Positions 7,529 through 16,481 of a stretch of 34,255 bases of DNA are shown here, piece after piece. The first letter of the stretch is position 1. Each line of letters begins with the position of its first letter. This stretch comes from Bacteroidales bacterium. Lineage in GTDB: Bacteria > Bacteroidota > Bacteroidia > Bacteroidales > P3. Where the stretch lies: assembly GCA_017446745.1 (NCBI GenBank), contig JAFSQF010000051.1:1-34255 (forward strand), given 5' to 3'. The notes beneath the pieces are model-generated. The model did not search any database. It had not been told where the DNA came from and saw nothing but the letters and a program-made list of their open reading frames with translations. The translations under genes were made by a program, and so were the position numbers.

Positions 7529-8767
7529 ATGAAAACGTCAGACCTTATCGATTCCTTTTCGGAATTTAAAGACTTCAAAAACATCGACCGCGAAACGCTG
7601 ATGCATATCCTCGAGGAGGTGTTCCGCACCGCCCTTGCCAAACGTTATGGCACAGAGGACAACTTCGACATCATCGTCAACATTGACAAGGGCGACCTCG
7701 AGATCTACCGCAACCGCCTCATCGTCGAGGATGGCCATCTCACCGACGACAAACGCGAAATCGAATACTCGGACGCCATCAAGATAGAGTCCGACTTCGA
7801 AGTGGGCGAGGAGCTCTCCGAACCCGTCCCCCTCAGTGTCTTCGGTCGTCGCGAAATCCTCGCCATCCACCAGAACCTGGTGGGCAAGATTCAGGACTAC
7901 GAGAAGTCTCTCATTTTCCAGAAATATAAGGACCGTGTGGGCGAGATAGTCATCGGCGAAGTCTACCAGCCTTGGAACAAAGAAATACTGGTACTCGACG
8001 AGGAAAAGATCGAGCTCGTGCTCCCCAAGAGCGAGCAAATCCCCGCCGACCGTTTCCGCAAGGGCGACACGGTGCGCGCCATAGTCCTCAAAGTGGAGCT
8101 CAAGAACAACAACCCCGTCATCATCCTCTCGCGCACCTCCCCCATCTTCCTCGAACGCCTGCTCGAGGCCGAAGTGCCCGAGATCTACGACGGCCTCATC
8201 ACCATACGCAACATCGTCCGCGTGCCCGGCGAACGCGCCAAAGTGGCTGTGGAATCCTACGACGACCGCATCGACCCCGTGGGCTCCTGCGTGGGCATGA
8301 AGGGCAACCGCATCCACGGCATCGTCCGCGAACTGAAGAACGAGAACATCGACGTCATCAACTATTCCAACCGCGCCGACCTGATGATTCGCCGCTCACT
8401 AAGCCCCGCCGAGATAACCAAAATCAACATCAACGAAGAAAACAAGACAGCTGAAGTGTTCATGGAACCCGACCAGGTGTCGCTGGCCATCGGCAAAGGC
8501 GGCCACAACATCAAGCTGGCCAGCAAACTCTGCGGCTACGAAATCGAAGTGTACCGCAACACCGACGAAGACCTCGATGATGTCGACCTGAAAGAATTCG
8601 CCGACGAGATAGACCAGTGGATCATCGACGAGTTCATAAAAATAGGGTGCGACACCGCCAAAAGCGTCCTCGCTCTGCCCAAAGAAGAACTCATCAACCG
8701 CACCGACCTTGAAGAGGAAACCATCGACAACGTCCTCGAAATCCTCAAGGCCGAATTTGAAGACTAA
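7529..8767 (+). CDS. nusA: Transcription termination/antitermination factor NusA
   Basis: 412 residues. Binds RNA polymerase and nascent RNA and modulates pausing, termination and antitermination. Domains in order: NusA N-terminal domain (1-~130), S1 RNA-binding domain (~136-200), KH1 with GMKGNRI (256-262), KH2 with GKGGHNIKLA (322-331), and a short acidic C-terminal helix-hairpin region (~345-412). It lacks the duplicated acidic repeats of E. coli NusA, as is usual outside proteobacteria. It lies 78 nt after rimP and is followed by infB. Confidence 0.97.
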   Translation: MKTSDLIDSFSEFKDFKNIDRETLMHILEEVFRTALAKRYGTEDNFDIIVNIDKGDLEIYRNRLIVEDGHLTDDKREIEYSDAIKIESDFEVGEELSEPVPLSVFGRREILAIHQNLVGKIQDYEKSLIFQKYKDRVGEIVIGEVYQPWNKEILVLDEEKIELVLPKSEQIPADRFRKGDTVRAIVLKVELKNNNPVIILSRTSPIFLERLLEAEVPEIYDGLITIRNIVRVPGERAKVAVESYDDRIDPVGSCVGMKGNRIHGIVRELKNENIDVINYSNRADLMIRRSLSPAEITKININEENKTAEVFMEPDQVSLAIGKGGHNIKLASKLCGYEIEVYRNTDEDLDDVDLKEFADEIDQWIIDEFIKIGCDTAKSVLALPKEELINRTDLEEETIDNVLEILKAEFED

Positions 8768-8773
8768 CATTGA

Positions 8774-8852
8774 TATTATCGGACCATCAGATGTTCGTAC
8801 GGAAAACAGAACCGAAAAGAACCGTACTGTCAAATTTTTCACACCGATAATA
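8774..8852 (+). promoter_or_regulatory. Possible structured leader before infB
   Basis: Two nested inverted repeats occur in the nusA-infB gap: TATTATCGG (8774-8782) with CCGATAATA (8844-8852), and inside it GTACGG (8797-8802) with CCGTAC (8822-8827). Together they would fold about 80 nt of RNA into one long arm. No T-tract follows, so it is not a standard terminator. Confidence 0.4.
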
Positions 8853-8910
8853 CATCATTTCATTAATCCGACTGTCTGAAATCTCCCAGACATCAGAAAA
8901 TCAACAAAAA

Positions 8911-8922
8911 GGAGGAGTGATA
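8911..8922 (+). promoter_or_regulatory. Strong Shine-Dalgarno before infB
   Basis: GGAGGA at 8911-8916 lies 6 nt before the ATG at 8923. Most genes in this window lack such a site. It decides the start in favour of ATG 8923 over the in-frame GTG at 8917, which would sit directly against the purine tract. Confidence 0.7.
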
Positions 8923-11889
8923 ATGTCAGAAGAACCAAAAAACATCAGACTGAACAAAGCCGCCAAGGAGCTCAACGTCGGCATCCCAACGTTGGTGGAA
9001 TATCTGGCCAAGAAAGGGCACCAGGTAGAAACCAACCCCAATGCCCGCCTCACTCCAGAGCAGTATGCTTTGTTGGCTACGGCTTTCCAGGCCGAACGCC
9101 AAGTGAAAGAGAATGCCGACCGCATAGAAATAAGCACCGGCAGCAGCGTCGTCATCGAAGCCACCAACAACGGCAGTACGGAGGAAATCAAAGACTATGG
9201 CGACGAGGTTATTATCAAAAATTTCAGCCCCTCCTCTATTAAAGAAACACTCCATAAGGAGTATCAGCAATCCAACGCCAAAAACCAGGCTGAAGATAAA
9301 GAGGATTCCGCAAAGCCGGAAAAGACCGAAGCCCCGGAGCCAGCAGAGGATGTTGACAATTCCGACAACATAGAGACCGATGAGATTCCCGATACCGCCG
9401 AGAAAAACGAGGAACCTGCCACCCCGGCATTCGAGACCAAGGTGCTGCGCTCCAGCGTGGCAGGAGCCAAAGAGGGCAAAAACGCCTTCGACGCCGAGGT
9501 GCGTATCGTGGACAAGATAGACCTCAACGCCATCAACCAACGCATGAGGCCCAACAAGCTCTCCAAAACGGAAAAGGCAAAGAAGCGCAGCCAGCAGCAA
9601 GCCTCTCAGCAACAACCCGCAGCCCAACAGCAGCAAGCTCAGGCACCTCAGCAGCCACAACAGCCCCAACAGCCCGTACAGCAAACACCTCCTGAGCCCC
9701 CGGCAAAGAAAGAAGTGGAGTTCATCGAGACGCAGTACCAGAAACTTGAAGGTCCCAAGGTGGTAAGCAAAATCGACCTGGCACAGTTCGACAAACCCAA
9801 ACCCAAACGCGACGACGAGAAAAAACGCAAACGCAAACGCATCAAGAAAGACGGCGGCGTAAAGGTTGACGAAAACAACCCCCAAGGCTCCAAAGCCGCT
9901 GCCGACAAGCAGGGCAAGAACAAGGACAAAAAGAGCGAGAAGAACAAGAAAGCCAAGGGCACCGACAAGAAAAAGGTGGAGGTGGATGATGCCGAGATTG
10001 AAAAACAAATCAAAGAGACCCTGGCGCGCCTGAGCCCCATGGGCAAATCCAAGACCTCGAAGCATAACCGCGAGAAACGCCAAAAGGTACACCAGCACAT
10101 CGAGGAGGAGCAGATGCGCGAGCTGGAGAATCAGAAAACCCTCCAGGTTACGGAGTTCGTCACCGCCAACGAATTGGCAACCATGATGAACATCCCCGTG
10201 ACGCAAATCATATCCACCTGCATGTCGGTAGGCATCTTCGTAAGCATCAACCAGCGTCTGGATGCCGAGACCATACGTCTCATTGCCGACGAGTTCGGCT
10301 TCGACATCAGCTTTGCCAGCACCGAAGTGGTCGACACCATCCACCGCATCGAAGAGGCGGACAATCCCGACGACCTCATCATCCGCAACCCCATAGTCAC
10401 CGTTATGGGCCATGTGGACCACGGCAAGACCTCGTTGCTCGACTACATACGCAAAACCAACGTCATCGCTGGCGAAGCCGGTGGCATCACACAGCATATC
10501 GGTGCCTACGAAGTCACCGTAGCCGACGGACGCAAGATAACCTTCCTCGACACCCCCGGCCACGAGGCCTTCACAGCCATGCGCGCCCGTGGCGCCAAGA
10601 TGACCGACATCGCCATCATCGTCATCGCTGCCGACGACAAGATAATGCCGCAAACCGTCGAGGCCATCAACCATGCCCAAGCCGCCGGCGTCCCCATCGT
10701 ATTTGCCATCAACAAAATCGACAAGCCCGGCGCCGACCCCGACCGCATCAAGACCGAGCTGGCCAATATGAACCTGCTGGTCGAGGAATGGGGCGGAAAA
10801 TACCAAAGCCAGGATATCAGCGCCAAAAAAGGCATAGGTGTCGACGAGCTGCTTGAAAAGGTCATCCTTCAGGCCGACATCATGGAGCTGAAAGGCAACC
10901 CCAACAAGCGTGCCAAGGGCACCGTCATCGAGAGCTCGCTCGACAAGGGGCGCGGTTATGTGGCCAAAATCCTCGTCGAAGACGGCACCATACGCAAGGG
11001 CGACCCCATAGTGGCCGGAGCCATCAGCGGTCGCGTCCGCGCCATGTACAACGAGCGCAACCAGGAAGTCATGTCGGCAGGCCCCTCACAGCCTGTCCTC
11101 CTCCTCGGCCTCACCGGAGCCTGCCAGGCCGGCGACACTTTCAACGTCACCGAGAACGAGAAAGAGGCAAAGGACATCGCCAATCGCCGCACCCAGCTGC
11201 AGCGTGAATTAGGACTGCGCACCCAGAAGCACGTCACCCTCGACGAAATTGGACGCCGCATAGCCCTGGGCAACTTCAAAGAGCTTAATATCATCGTGAA
11301 AGCCGATGTCGACGGCTCCGTCGAAGCCCTCTCCGACTCGCTCCTCAAGCTCTCCACCGACGAGGTGCAGGTCAACGTCATCCACAAAGCCGTGGGTCAG
11401 ATCACCGAGAACGATGTCCTGCTGGCCGAATCGTCCGATGCCGTCATCATCGGTTTCCAGGTGCGTCCCTCTGTGGGAGCGCGCAAGATGGCCGAGACAG
11501 AGAAAATCGACATACGCCTCTACTCCATCATCTACGACGCCATCAACGAGCTCAAGGATGCAATCGAGGGTATGCTCTCGCCCGAAAAGCAAGAAAAAAT
11601 CACCGCCAACCTCGAAATACGCGAGACCTTTAAAATCAGCAAAGTCGGCACTATCGCCGGATGCATTTGCCTCGACGGCAAGATTGCACGCAGCAGCAAT
11701 GTGCGCGTAATCCGCGACGGTGTGGTGGTCTACACCGGCAAGTTGGCTTCGCTGAAGCGCTTCAAAGACGACGTCAAAGAGGTGGTCAGCGGACAAGACT
11801 GCGGACTGAACATCGACGGCTTCAACGACATCAAGGTCGGCGACATCGTCGAGGCCTACGAAGTCATCGAAATCAAACGCAAACTGTGA
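8923..11889 (+). CDS. infB: Translation initiation factor IF-2
   Basis: 988 residues from ATG 8923. GTPase that brings fMet-tRNA to the 30S subunit and promotes subunit joining. An N-terminal IF2_N-type domain ([21 protein letters not shown]) is followed by a long low-complexity linker rich in Glu, Lys, Gln and Pro (~100-380), with a second IF2_N-like segment at ~410-470 ([17 protein letters not shown]). The GTPase domain has G1 GHVDHGKT (496-503), G3 DTPGH (543-547) and G4 NKID (597-600). IF2 domains II-IV fill the rest, ending [17 protein letters not shown]. The Gln/Pro-rich linker (nt ~9589-9700) is variable in the family. It closes the rimP-nusA-infB cluster. Confidence 0.98.
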   Translation: MSEEPKNIRLNKAAKELNVGIPTLVEYLAKKGHQVETNPNARLTPEQYALLATAFQAERQVKENADRIEISTGSSVVIEATNNGSTEEIKDYGDEVIIKNFSPSSIKETLHKEYQQSNAKNQAEDKEDSAKPEKTEAPEPAEDVDNSDNIETDEIPDTAEKNEEPATPAFETKVLRSSVAGAKEGKNAFDAEVRIVDKIDLNAINQRMRPNKLSKTEKAKKRSQQQASQQQPAAQQQQAQAPQQPQQPQQPVQQTPPEPPAKKEVEFIETQYQKLEGPKVVSKIDLAQFDKPKPKRDDEKKRKRKRIKKDGGVKVDENNPQGSKAAADKQGKNKDKKSEKNKKAKGTDKKKVEVDDAEIEKQIKETLARLSPMGKSKTSKHNREKRQKVHQHIEEEQMRELENQKTLQVTEFVTANELATMMNIPVTQIISTCMSVGIFVSINQRLDAETIRLIADEFGFDISFASTEVVDTIHRIEEADNPDDLIIRNPIVTVMGHVDHGKTSLLDYIRKTNVIAGEAGGITQHIGAYEVTVADGRKITFLDTPGHEAFTAMRARGAKMTDIAIIVIAADDKIMPQTVEAINHAQAAGVPIVFAINKIDKPGADPDRIKTELANMNLLVEEWGGKYQSQDISAKKGIGVDELLEKVILQADIMELKGNPNKRAKGTVIESSLDKGRGYVAKILVEDGTIRKGDPIVAGAISGRVRAMYNERNQEVMSAGPSQPVLLLGLTGACQAGDTFNVTENEKEAKDIANRRTQLQRELGLRTQKHVTLDEIGRRIALGNFKELNIIVKADVDGSVEALSDSLLKLSTDEVQVNVIHKAVGQITENDVLLAESSDAVIIGFQVRPSVGARKMAETEKIDIRLYSIIYDAINELKDAIEGMLSPEKQEKITANLEIRETFKISKVGTIAGCICLDGKIARSSNVRVIRDGVVVYTGKLASLKRFKDDVKEVVSGQDCGLNIDGFNDIKVGDIVEAYEVIEIKRKL

Positions 11890-11903
11890 TTGTATAGTAC
11901 ACG

Positions 11904-11925
11904 GTTATCGCCTGCCGGCGATAAC
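11904..11925 (+). terminator. Perfect hairpin after infB
   Basis: GTTATCGCC (11904-11912) pairs perfectly with GGCGATAAC (11917-11925) around TGCC. It lies 15 nt after the infB stop and 6 nt before the tRNA. No T-run follows, so it may protect the mRNA 3' end or mark a processing point rather than act as an intrinsic terminator. Confidence 0.5.
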
Positions 11926-11930
11926 ACAAA

Positions 11931-12002
11931 GCCTCCTTAGTTCAACGGATAGAACGGAAGTTTCCTAAACTTTAAATGAGGGTTCGATTCCCCCAGGAGG
12001 TA
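11931..12002 (+). tRNA. tRNA-Arg (anticodon CCT), copy 1, with encoded CCA
   Basis: A full cloverleaf can be drawn: acceptor GCCTCCT/AGGAGGT (G1-U72 wobble), D-stem GTTC/GAAC, anticodon stem GAAGT/ACTTT with loop TTCCTAA giving anticodon CCT at 11964-11966, and T-arm GAGGG-TTCGATT-CCCCC with one A-C mismatch. Discriminator A is followed by an encoded CCA (12003-12005). It reads the Arg codon AGG. An identical 72-nt copy lies at 15157-15228. Confidence 0.97.
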
Positions 12003-12007
12003 CCAAG

Positions 12008-12037
12008 AAAGGGGTGTGTTCCAGCAACACTCCTTTT
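12008..12037 (+). terminator. Intrinsic terminator after tRNA-Arg copy 1
   Basis: GGGGTGTGTT (12011-12020) pairs with AACACTCCTT (12026-12035) across loop CCAGC with one T-T mismatch and two G-U pairs, flanked by AAA and a TTTT tract. Fits a terminator for the tRNA or the infB-tRNA transcript. Confidence 0.6.
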
Positions 12038-12071
12038 GTGTATCCCGCTCTTATGAGCAAAGAAGTCAGTC

Positions 12072-12131
12072 GGTACGCAGGCGTCCCCGCCCGCGATGCC
12101 CCTCCCATTACGCAGGCGTCCCCGCCTGCGA
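12072..12131 (+). repeat. Two REP-like hairpin units (family 1), head-to-tail
   Basis: Unit 1 (12072-12096) and unit 2 (12109-12131) share the core ACGCAGGCGTCCCCGCC. Each folds as GCAGGCG-TCCC-CGCCTGC; unit 2 is perfect and unit 1 has one mismatch. A degenerate relative lies at 15111-15136 and an inverted pair of a close variant at 22578-22640. These are intergenic REP-type repeats. Confidence 0.8.
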
Positions 12132-12149
12132 CAATTAATAATAAACAAA

Positions 12150-14087
12150 ATGAAGAAATATTGCCGTTATAACTACCTGATTCTAATCTATCTGTCTGGC
12201 CTCCTGTTCTTCTTGCTGTTCCGTGTAGCAGAGACTGTGGTGTATTGTTCTATGGCCGAGGCCCCCGACAACATGGCCTCGCTCTATCCACACGCCTTGT
12301 GGAATGGATTCCGCTTCGACACGGCCGTCAGCTGCTATTTCCTTACCCCGGCCCTACTGATGCTCATCGTCGGACAGTTTGCAAAAATTCGCAAGAAAGC
12401 CTATTACGCCATTGCGCACTACCTCACCATGGTGCTCTACACCATCGTTTTTTTAGCTTCAGCCGCCGACATCCCCTTCTTCTGCTACTTCTCGCAGCGC
12501 CTCGACGCCACCGTTCTCACTATGGGCGACTCGCTCTCGGTGGTCGTCGACATGATTGTCAGCGAACCTTCCTATATTGTCTATTTCTTTGTGTTCCTTG
12601 CTGTCAGTGCCGGCTGGTGGCTGCTTTGCCGCCTTGTCTACCGCAGGGTACTGCTTCCGGGCCTCGACGTTGCCCAGGATGGCTTAGGCTGGAACATCGC
12701 CGTCGCGCTGATCTTTGTCTTCGGGCTCTTCACGGGCATGAGGGGCCACCTCTCCTCCAAGCGTCCTCTTCGCCCCGAATATGCAGTGTTCTGCAGCGAG
12801 CCGTTCCTCAACCAGATAGGCCTCAACCCGGTATTCACATTTATCAAAAGTGCCCAGGCCATAAGTGCCGACAAGCGACACCCTCTACAGCTAACCGATG
12901 CCGAGACTGCCAAGCTTGCCCTATTTCAGCAGCAACAATGGCCTATGGCCGAGAACGATGCCGTCTCCCTGCCCAAAGGCACCAATGTGGTCATCGTGCT
13001 TATGGAATCCATGTCGGTAGAGCACACCGCATTGGGCTCCAACCCCCAACAATCCAAAGCCCCTTGCCTCGACAGCATTATGCAGGAAAGCATAACCTTC
13101 ACAGAAGCCTGGTCGGCAGGCACTCAGTCCTACAACGGCATCTATTCCACCCACTATGGCCACCCTACCATCTTCAAGCGCCATTCATTGAACCAAAGCG
13201 TCATACCTCGTATGTGCGGCCTCCCTCACATCTTGCGCTCTGAGGGCTACAGCACAGCCTATTTCATGCCTCACAAAGGCTTTTTCGACGGCATGGAGCC
13301 TTTTCTCTACAGCAATGGCTACGACCGCGTGTTCGAAGAAAGCAGCTACCCTCCCGAGGAGCTGGTGGGCACCTACGGTGTCCCCGACCATATCCTGTTC
13401 CGGCATGCCATAAACTACATGAACGAAGCGTCAAAGACAGGACCTTTCTACGTAACCGTAGCCACCTGCAGCAACCACGGTCCCTACGTAATGCCTCAAA
13501 ATATTGATTTCACACCCCACACCACCGACATCGAGGACCAGATAGTAGAGTATTCCGACTGGTCCATTGGGCAATTCATCAGCGAGGCCTCCAAACAGCC
13601 TTGGTTCAGCAACACCCTGTTCGTCTTCGTGGCCGACCACGGGTGTGTGGACAAGAAACCCATCTACGATATCCCGCTGGCACGTGTACGCATACCCATA
13701 TCGTTCTATGCCCCCGAACGCATCACACCAAAAACTATCTCGCGTTTAGCACTACAAATCGATGTGGCCCCAACCATATTAGGCATGTTGGGCATAGACT
13801 ACGACAACCGGATGCTTGGCATCGACGTGCTCCGTCAGCAACGGCTGATGGGGGTGTTGGGCACATGGGAAACCATCGGAGCCACAGATGGCGAACTGCT
13901 ATACATCTATCGAAAAAACGACCAAAGCACAAGCCTGTACAACTATCGGCAACGCGACAACACCGATATCAGCGCACAATATCCCGAGAAGAAAAAAGCC
14001 CTCGAACGTTACGCTCTCGGCATGGTGCAACTTAGCTACCAAATGCTTACCGACGGCACTACCGACTGTTCAAAACCGCTTCAGTAG
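12150..14087 (+). CDS. LtaS/MdoB-type sulfatase-fold phosphoglycerol (or phosphoethanolamine) transferase
   Basis: 645 residues from ATG 12150; the 18 upstream in-frame codons lie in the REP repeat and are not counted. N-terminal half: about five membrane helices (~8-25, 60-78, 88-108, 140-162, 181-196). The C-terminal sulfatase-fold domain (~275-600) faces the periplasm. Metal and catalytic residues expected for LtaS-like enzymes are visible: Glu286 in LMESMS, Thr325 in SAGTQSYNG (nucleophile position), and Asp496-His497 in FVADHG. Such enzymes move phosphoglycerol or a related headgroup from a lipid onto a glycan or polymer. Diderm Bacteroidota lack teichoic acid, so the acceptor is unknown; glycan, lipid A or capsule decoration is possible. 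The 3' end overlaps the convergent glycosyltransferase gene by 18 nt. Confidence 0.85.
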   Translation: MKKYCRYNYLILIYLSGLLFFLLFRVAETVVYCSMAEAPDNMASLYPHALWNGFRFDTAVSCYFLTPALLMLIVGQFAKIRKKAYYAIAHYLTMVLYTIVFLASAADIPFFCYFSQRLDATVLTMGDSLSVVVDMIVSEPSYIVYFFVFLAVSAGWWLLCRLVYRRVLLPGLDVAQDGLGWNIAVALIFVFGLFTGMRGHLSSKRPLRPEYAVFCSEPFLNQIGLNPVFTFIKSAQAISADKRHPLQLTDAETAKLALFQQQQWPMAENDAVSLPKGTNVVIVLMESMSVEHTALGSNPQQSKAPCLDSIMQESITFTEAWSAGTQSYNGIYSTHYGHPTIFKRHSLNQSVIPRMCGLPHILRSEGYSTAYFMPHKGFFDGMEPFLYSNGYDRVFEESSYPPEELVGTYGVPDHILFRHAINYMNEASKTGPFYVTVATCSNHGPYVMPQNIDFTPHTTDIEDQIVEYSDWSIGQFISEASKQPWFSNTLFVFVADHGCVDKKPIYDIPLARVRIPISFYAPERITPKTISRLALQIDVAPTILGMLGIDYDNRMLGIDVLRQQRLMGVLGTWETIGATDGELLYIYRKNDQSTSLYNYRQRDNTDISAQYPEKKKALERYALGMVQLSYQMLTDGTTDCSKPLQ

Positions 14088-14960
14088 CCGCCGGTTCATC
14101 GGCATACGCTTCATTTTCCCGTCCCTAATCATTCGCAACGCATCACCGTAGGGACAGTACCTGTCTTTCCTCAGGCGTTCAATAGCAACATGAAACATAA
14201 GGTTTAAAAGCAGCCTGGGAGCACATGGCACAAAACGGTAGGCCAAGAGGGTGCGGTTTCGGACAAAGATGCTCTTCACATATTCTCGGTCGAAATTATT
14301 GTTGATAGTCACCGAATGCTGGTGCAGGCATCGTGCATTCGGAGTGTATAGGCAACGCCAACCCCGTTGCCATGCCCTCAAACTCAAATCCATATCCTCA
14401 AAATAGAAAGGCGAATAGACCTCATCAAAACCTCCCAATTCTGCCACTTTCACACGATTTATAAGGGCCACACCGCCACAAAGATACATCGTGTCGCACA
14501 CTTCGCCCACCTCGGTGTCGTCACGATAGCTTATCTTATGGCCGCTCACGACGGGAAGTTTGCGGCCCTCCTGAACGCCACCATCCTGTGGACTACAGAT
14601 GGCACACGACACACCGAAGACCTCAGCACCTCGCAGCTCCATCAGACCGTCCACAGTCCCCTCAAGCAGTTCCATATCATTGTTCAACAGCAAAATCCAA
14701 TCATACTTCGCCGCCCTTATCCCGCGGTTGGTATTCTTCGAGAAACCGCCATTCTCAGTACCCTCAACAACTACCACCTCCGGAAACCTCTCGCGCAGGA
14801 AACCCACAGTGCCGTCGGTAGAAGCATCATCGGCCACCACCACCTCGAAGGCATCAACAAGACCGCTGTTACGGCACACCTCAAAGGTTGCCGGCAAATA
14901 CTCAGCCAGCAACCCACGCCCATTAAAACTTGGTATAACAACCGACAACTCGTTTTTCAT
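14070..14960 (-). CDS. Family 2 glycosyltransferase
   Basis: 296 residues from the ATG at 14960 (MKNELSVVIPSFNG); further upstream ATG (14966) and TTG (14978) codons add only a few residues. GT-A fold: nucleotide-binding VVIPSFNG, VVADDASTDGT, the DXD-like LLNNDMEL, then GGVALINR and GGFDE-YSPFYFEDMDLSLRAWQRGW, typical of rhamnosyl/galactofuranosyl-like GT2 enzymes that build surface glycans (WcaA/COG1216 type). No membrane helix is obvious. It is convergent with and overlaps the LtaS-type gene, and both lie between the two tRNA-Arg copies. The donor and acceptor sugars cannot be told from sequence. Confidence 0.88.
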   Translation of the reverse strand: MKNELSVVIPSFNGRGLLAEYLPATFEVCRNSGLVDAFEVVVADDASTDGTVGFLRERFPEVVVVEGTENGGFSKNTNRGIRAAKYDWILLLNNDMELLEGTVDGLMELRGAEVFGVSCAICSPQDGGVQEGRKLPVVSGHKISYRDDTEVGEVCDTMYLCGGVALINRVKVAELGGFDEVYSPFYFEDMDLSLRAWQRGWRCLYTPNARCLHQHSVTINNNFDREYVKSIFVRNRTLLAYRFVPCAPRLLLNLMFHVAIERLRKDRYCPYGDALRMIRDGKMKRMPMNRRLLKRF

Positions 14961-15110
14961 ACACATAAGTAACGACAAAATGGCACATTACGTCTGCAAG
15001 CAAAAAAAAATTCTTCATCAAAACAATATCCCTAACCTTTCGTAGTTATTAAATACAACATTCCCTACTGCCGGACAGCACACGTCACCGCGTACAACAA
15101 CAGCAACTGG

Positions 15111-15136
15111 GTGCGCTGACGTCCCCGCCTGCAACA
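15111..15136 (+). repeat. Degenerate REP-like unit (family 1)
   Basis: The segment shares CGTCCCCGCCTGC with the units at 12072-12131 but its left arm (GCGCTGA) is diverged, so the hairpin is weak. It lies 20 nt before the second tRNA-Arg. Confidence 0.55.
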
Positions 15137-15156
15137 ACACAACAACACAACCTCAG

Positions 15157-15228
15157 GCCTCCTTAGTTCAACGGATAGAACGGAAGTTTCCTAAACTTTA
15201 AATGAGGGTTCGATTCCCCCAGGAGGTA
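15157..15228 (+). tRNA. tRNA-Arg (anticodon CCT), copy 2
   Basis: Identical over all 72 nt to the copy at 11931-12002, with the same folding and anticodon CCT. Flanks differ at once on both sides, and here the discriminator is followed by CAA, so the CCA end is not encoded and would have to be added by nucleotidyltransferase. Confidence 0.95.
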
Positions 15229-15234
15229 CAAAAA

Positions 15235-15267
15235 AAATATCATCCCAAAGGGCGATATTTGCTTTTT
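15235..15267 (+). terminator. Intrinsic terminator after tRNA-Arg copy 2
   Basis: AAATATC (15235-15241) pairs with GATATTT (15254-15260), with an upper CCC/GGG stem and AAA loop, followed by GCTTTTTTG. It directly precedes the promoter of the next gene. Confidence 0.6.
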
Positions 15268-15273
15268 TGTTAG

Positions 15274-15281
15274 TACTTTTG
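15274..15281 (+). promoter_or_regulatory. Promoter -7 box of the YrdC-like gene
   Basis: TACTTTTG followed by CA matches TAnnTTTG, 22 nt before the start codon. It is the same octamer as at the rimP promoter. The leader would be only about 15 nt. Confidence 0.6.
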
Positions 15282-15303
15282 CAAACTCAAAAAAGCAAGC
15301 AAA

Positions 15304-15924
15304 ATGCTAATAAAAATATACAACGACAACCCTAACTATAAGGATATAAACCGTATAGCCGACATGCTCAACAATGGTGCCATCGCCATTATCCCTACCG
15401 ATACTCTCTATGCTTTCGTATGCAGCATGAATTTCAAGAAGTCGGTTGAGACCATAGCACGTCTGAAAGGGCTCTCTATCAAGAAAGCCAAATACTCTAT
15501 GCTCTGCTCATCGCTGAGCCAGGCCTCCGAATACCTGCGCCCCCTTGACCGCCCTGTGTTCCAGCTGCTCAAGGGATGCCTGCCCGGCCCCTACACCTTC
15601 ATCATGGATGCCAACAACGAACTGCCACGCAACCTCCTGAACCCCAACAAGACCATCGGCGTTCGCGTCCCCTCCAACCCCATCTGCAACGCCATCATCG
15701 AAGCTGTAGGCTCTCCTCTGATTGGCACTTCGGTACGCACGCTCGACGACGACAGGGAGACAGAATACCTCACCGACCCCGAGCTCATCCACGACCTTTT
15801 CGGAAAGCAAGTCGATGTAGTTGTCGACGGCGGTATTGGCGAGGATATCCCCTCCACAGTGGTGGACTGCAGCGAAGGGCGAATGGAGATGGTGCGTCAA
15901 GGAAAAGGAGAACTCAACCTATGA
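15304..15924 (+). CDS. YrdC/Sua5/YciO-family threonylcarbamoyl-AMP synthase-like protein
   Basis: 206 residues. The YrdC fold is shown by GAIAIIPTDTLYAFVC (28-43), KKAKYSMLCSS (61-71), LPGPYTFIM (94-102), IGVRVPSNP (118-126) and PLIGTSVR, ending with DCSEG...VRQGKGEL. Proteins of this fold make threonylcarbamoyl-AMP for tRNA t6A37 modification (TsaC/Sua5). The version with KxKYSMLCSSLSQASEY resembles the YciO branch, whose exact role is less settled, so no gene symbol is given. Its stop overlaps the next start as ATGA (15921-15924), which implies translational coupling. Confidence 0.85.
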   Translation: MLIKIYNDNPNYKDINRIADMLNNGAIAIIPTDTLYAFVCSMNFKKSVETIARLKGLSIKKAKYSMLCSSLSQASEYLRPLDRPVFQLLKGCLPGPYTFIMDANNELPRNLLNPNKTIGVRVPSNPICNAIIEAVGSPLIGTSVRTLDDDRETEYLTDPELIHDLFGKQVDVVVDGGIGEDIPSTVVDCSEGRMEMVRQGKGELNL

Positions 15925-16415
15925 AAATAGACCTGAAATTCAACAACCAACGCTATTCAGGCTTCGGCGGCTTCGTGATGCGCACCATCGTGCTCACCCT
16001 CGCCACCATTATAGCCATCAGATTCCTGCCCGGCGTAAGGATTGTGGACGGGAGCGTCATGACTGCCATCTTCACTGCTCTCGTGATAGCAGTGTTGGAC
16101 AATTTCGTCCGCCCTATTCTAGTTTTCATCACGTTGCCTTTCACAATAATCACTCTCGGCCTTTTTATCTTTATCATCAACGCCATCATCATCAAGATGA
16201 CCGCCGCCATAGTGCCGGCATTCCAAGTCGACTCGTTCGGCTATGCCCTGCTGTTCAGCTTGATAATCACACTGCTCAACTATCTCTTGGAACTTCCCAA
16301 CCGGTGGCTGGGGCGTGGAAGGTATCATTCGCGCAGCGAAGACAATACGACGCCTAATGGCACCCGCAGCTACGACGACGAGGATGAATTCTCCGACTAC
16401 GAAGAAGTGGACTAA
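15921..16415 (+). CDS. Four-helix membrane protein, phage-holin family 4 (YvlD-like)
   Basis: 164 residues from the ATG at 15921, which overlaps the previous stop by 4 nt. Four hydrophobic segments (~20-37, 46-66, 69-92, 106-124) fit the PF04020 'Phage_holin_4_2'/YvlD family of small inner-membrane proteins of unknown function, with the family's DNFVRPIL and LPFTIITLGLFIFIINAI segments. A hydrophilic, acidic and serine-rich tail (~130-164: DDEDEFSDYEEVD) extends beyond the membrane core. Despite the family name there is no phage context. It is coupled to the YrdC-like gene. Confidence 0.8.
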   Translation: MKIDLKFNNQRYSGFGGFVMRTIVLTLATIIAIRFLPGVRIVDGSVMTAIFTALVIAVLDNFVRPILVFITLPFTIITLGLFIFIINAIIIKMTAAIVPAFQVDSFGYALLFSLIITLLNYLLELPNRWLGRGRYHSRSEDNTTPNGTRSYDDEDEFSDYEEVD

Positions 16416-16481
16416 CGATTTTTTACGCTGGAGAAGACGCCAGCAAACAATACAATAACACAAAAACACAATCGATATAAT

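Noticed and set aside
8926-10806. Long open frame (626 codons) antisense to infB
   Set aside because: Low-complexity Leu/Gly/Val-rich translation opposite the conserved IF2 sequence; an artefact of codon bias. The same applies to antisense frames at 7538-8317, 24482-25258 and 26746-27606.
12096-12149. N-terminal extension of the LtaS-type protein
   Set aside because: The extra 18 codons are inside REP unit 2 and are arginine/leucine-rich. The ATG at 12150 gives a normal membrane-protein start.
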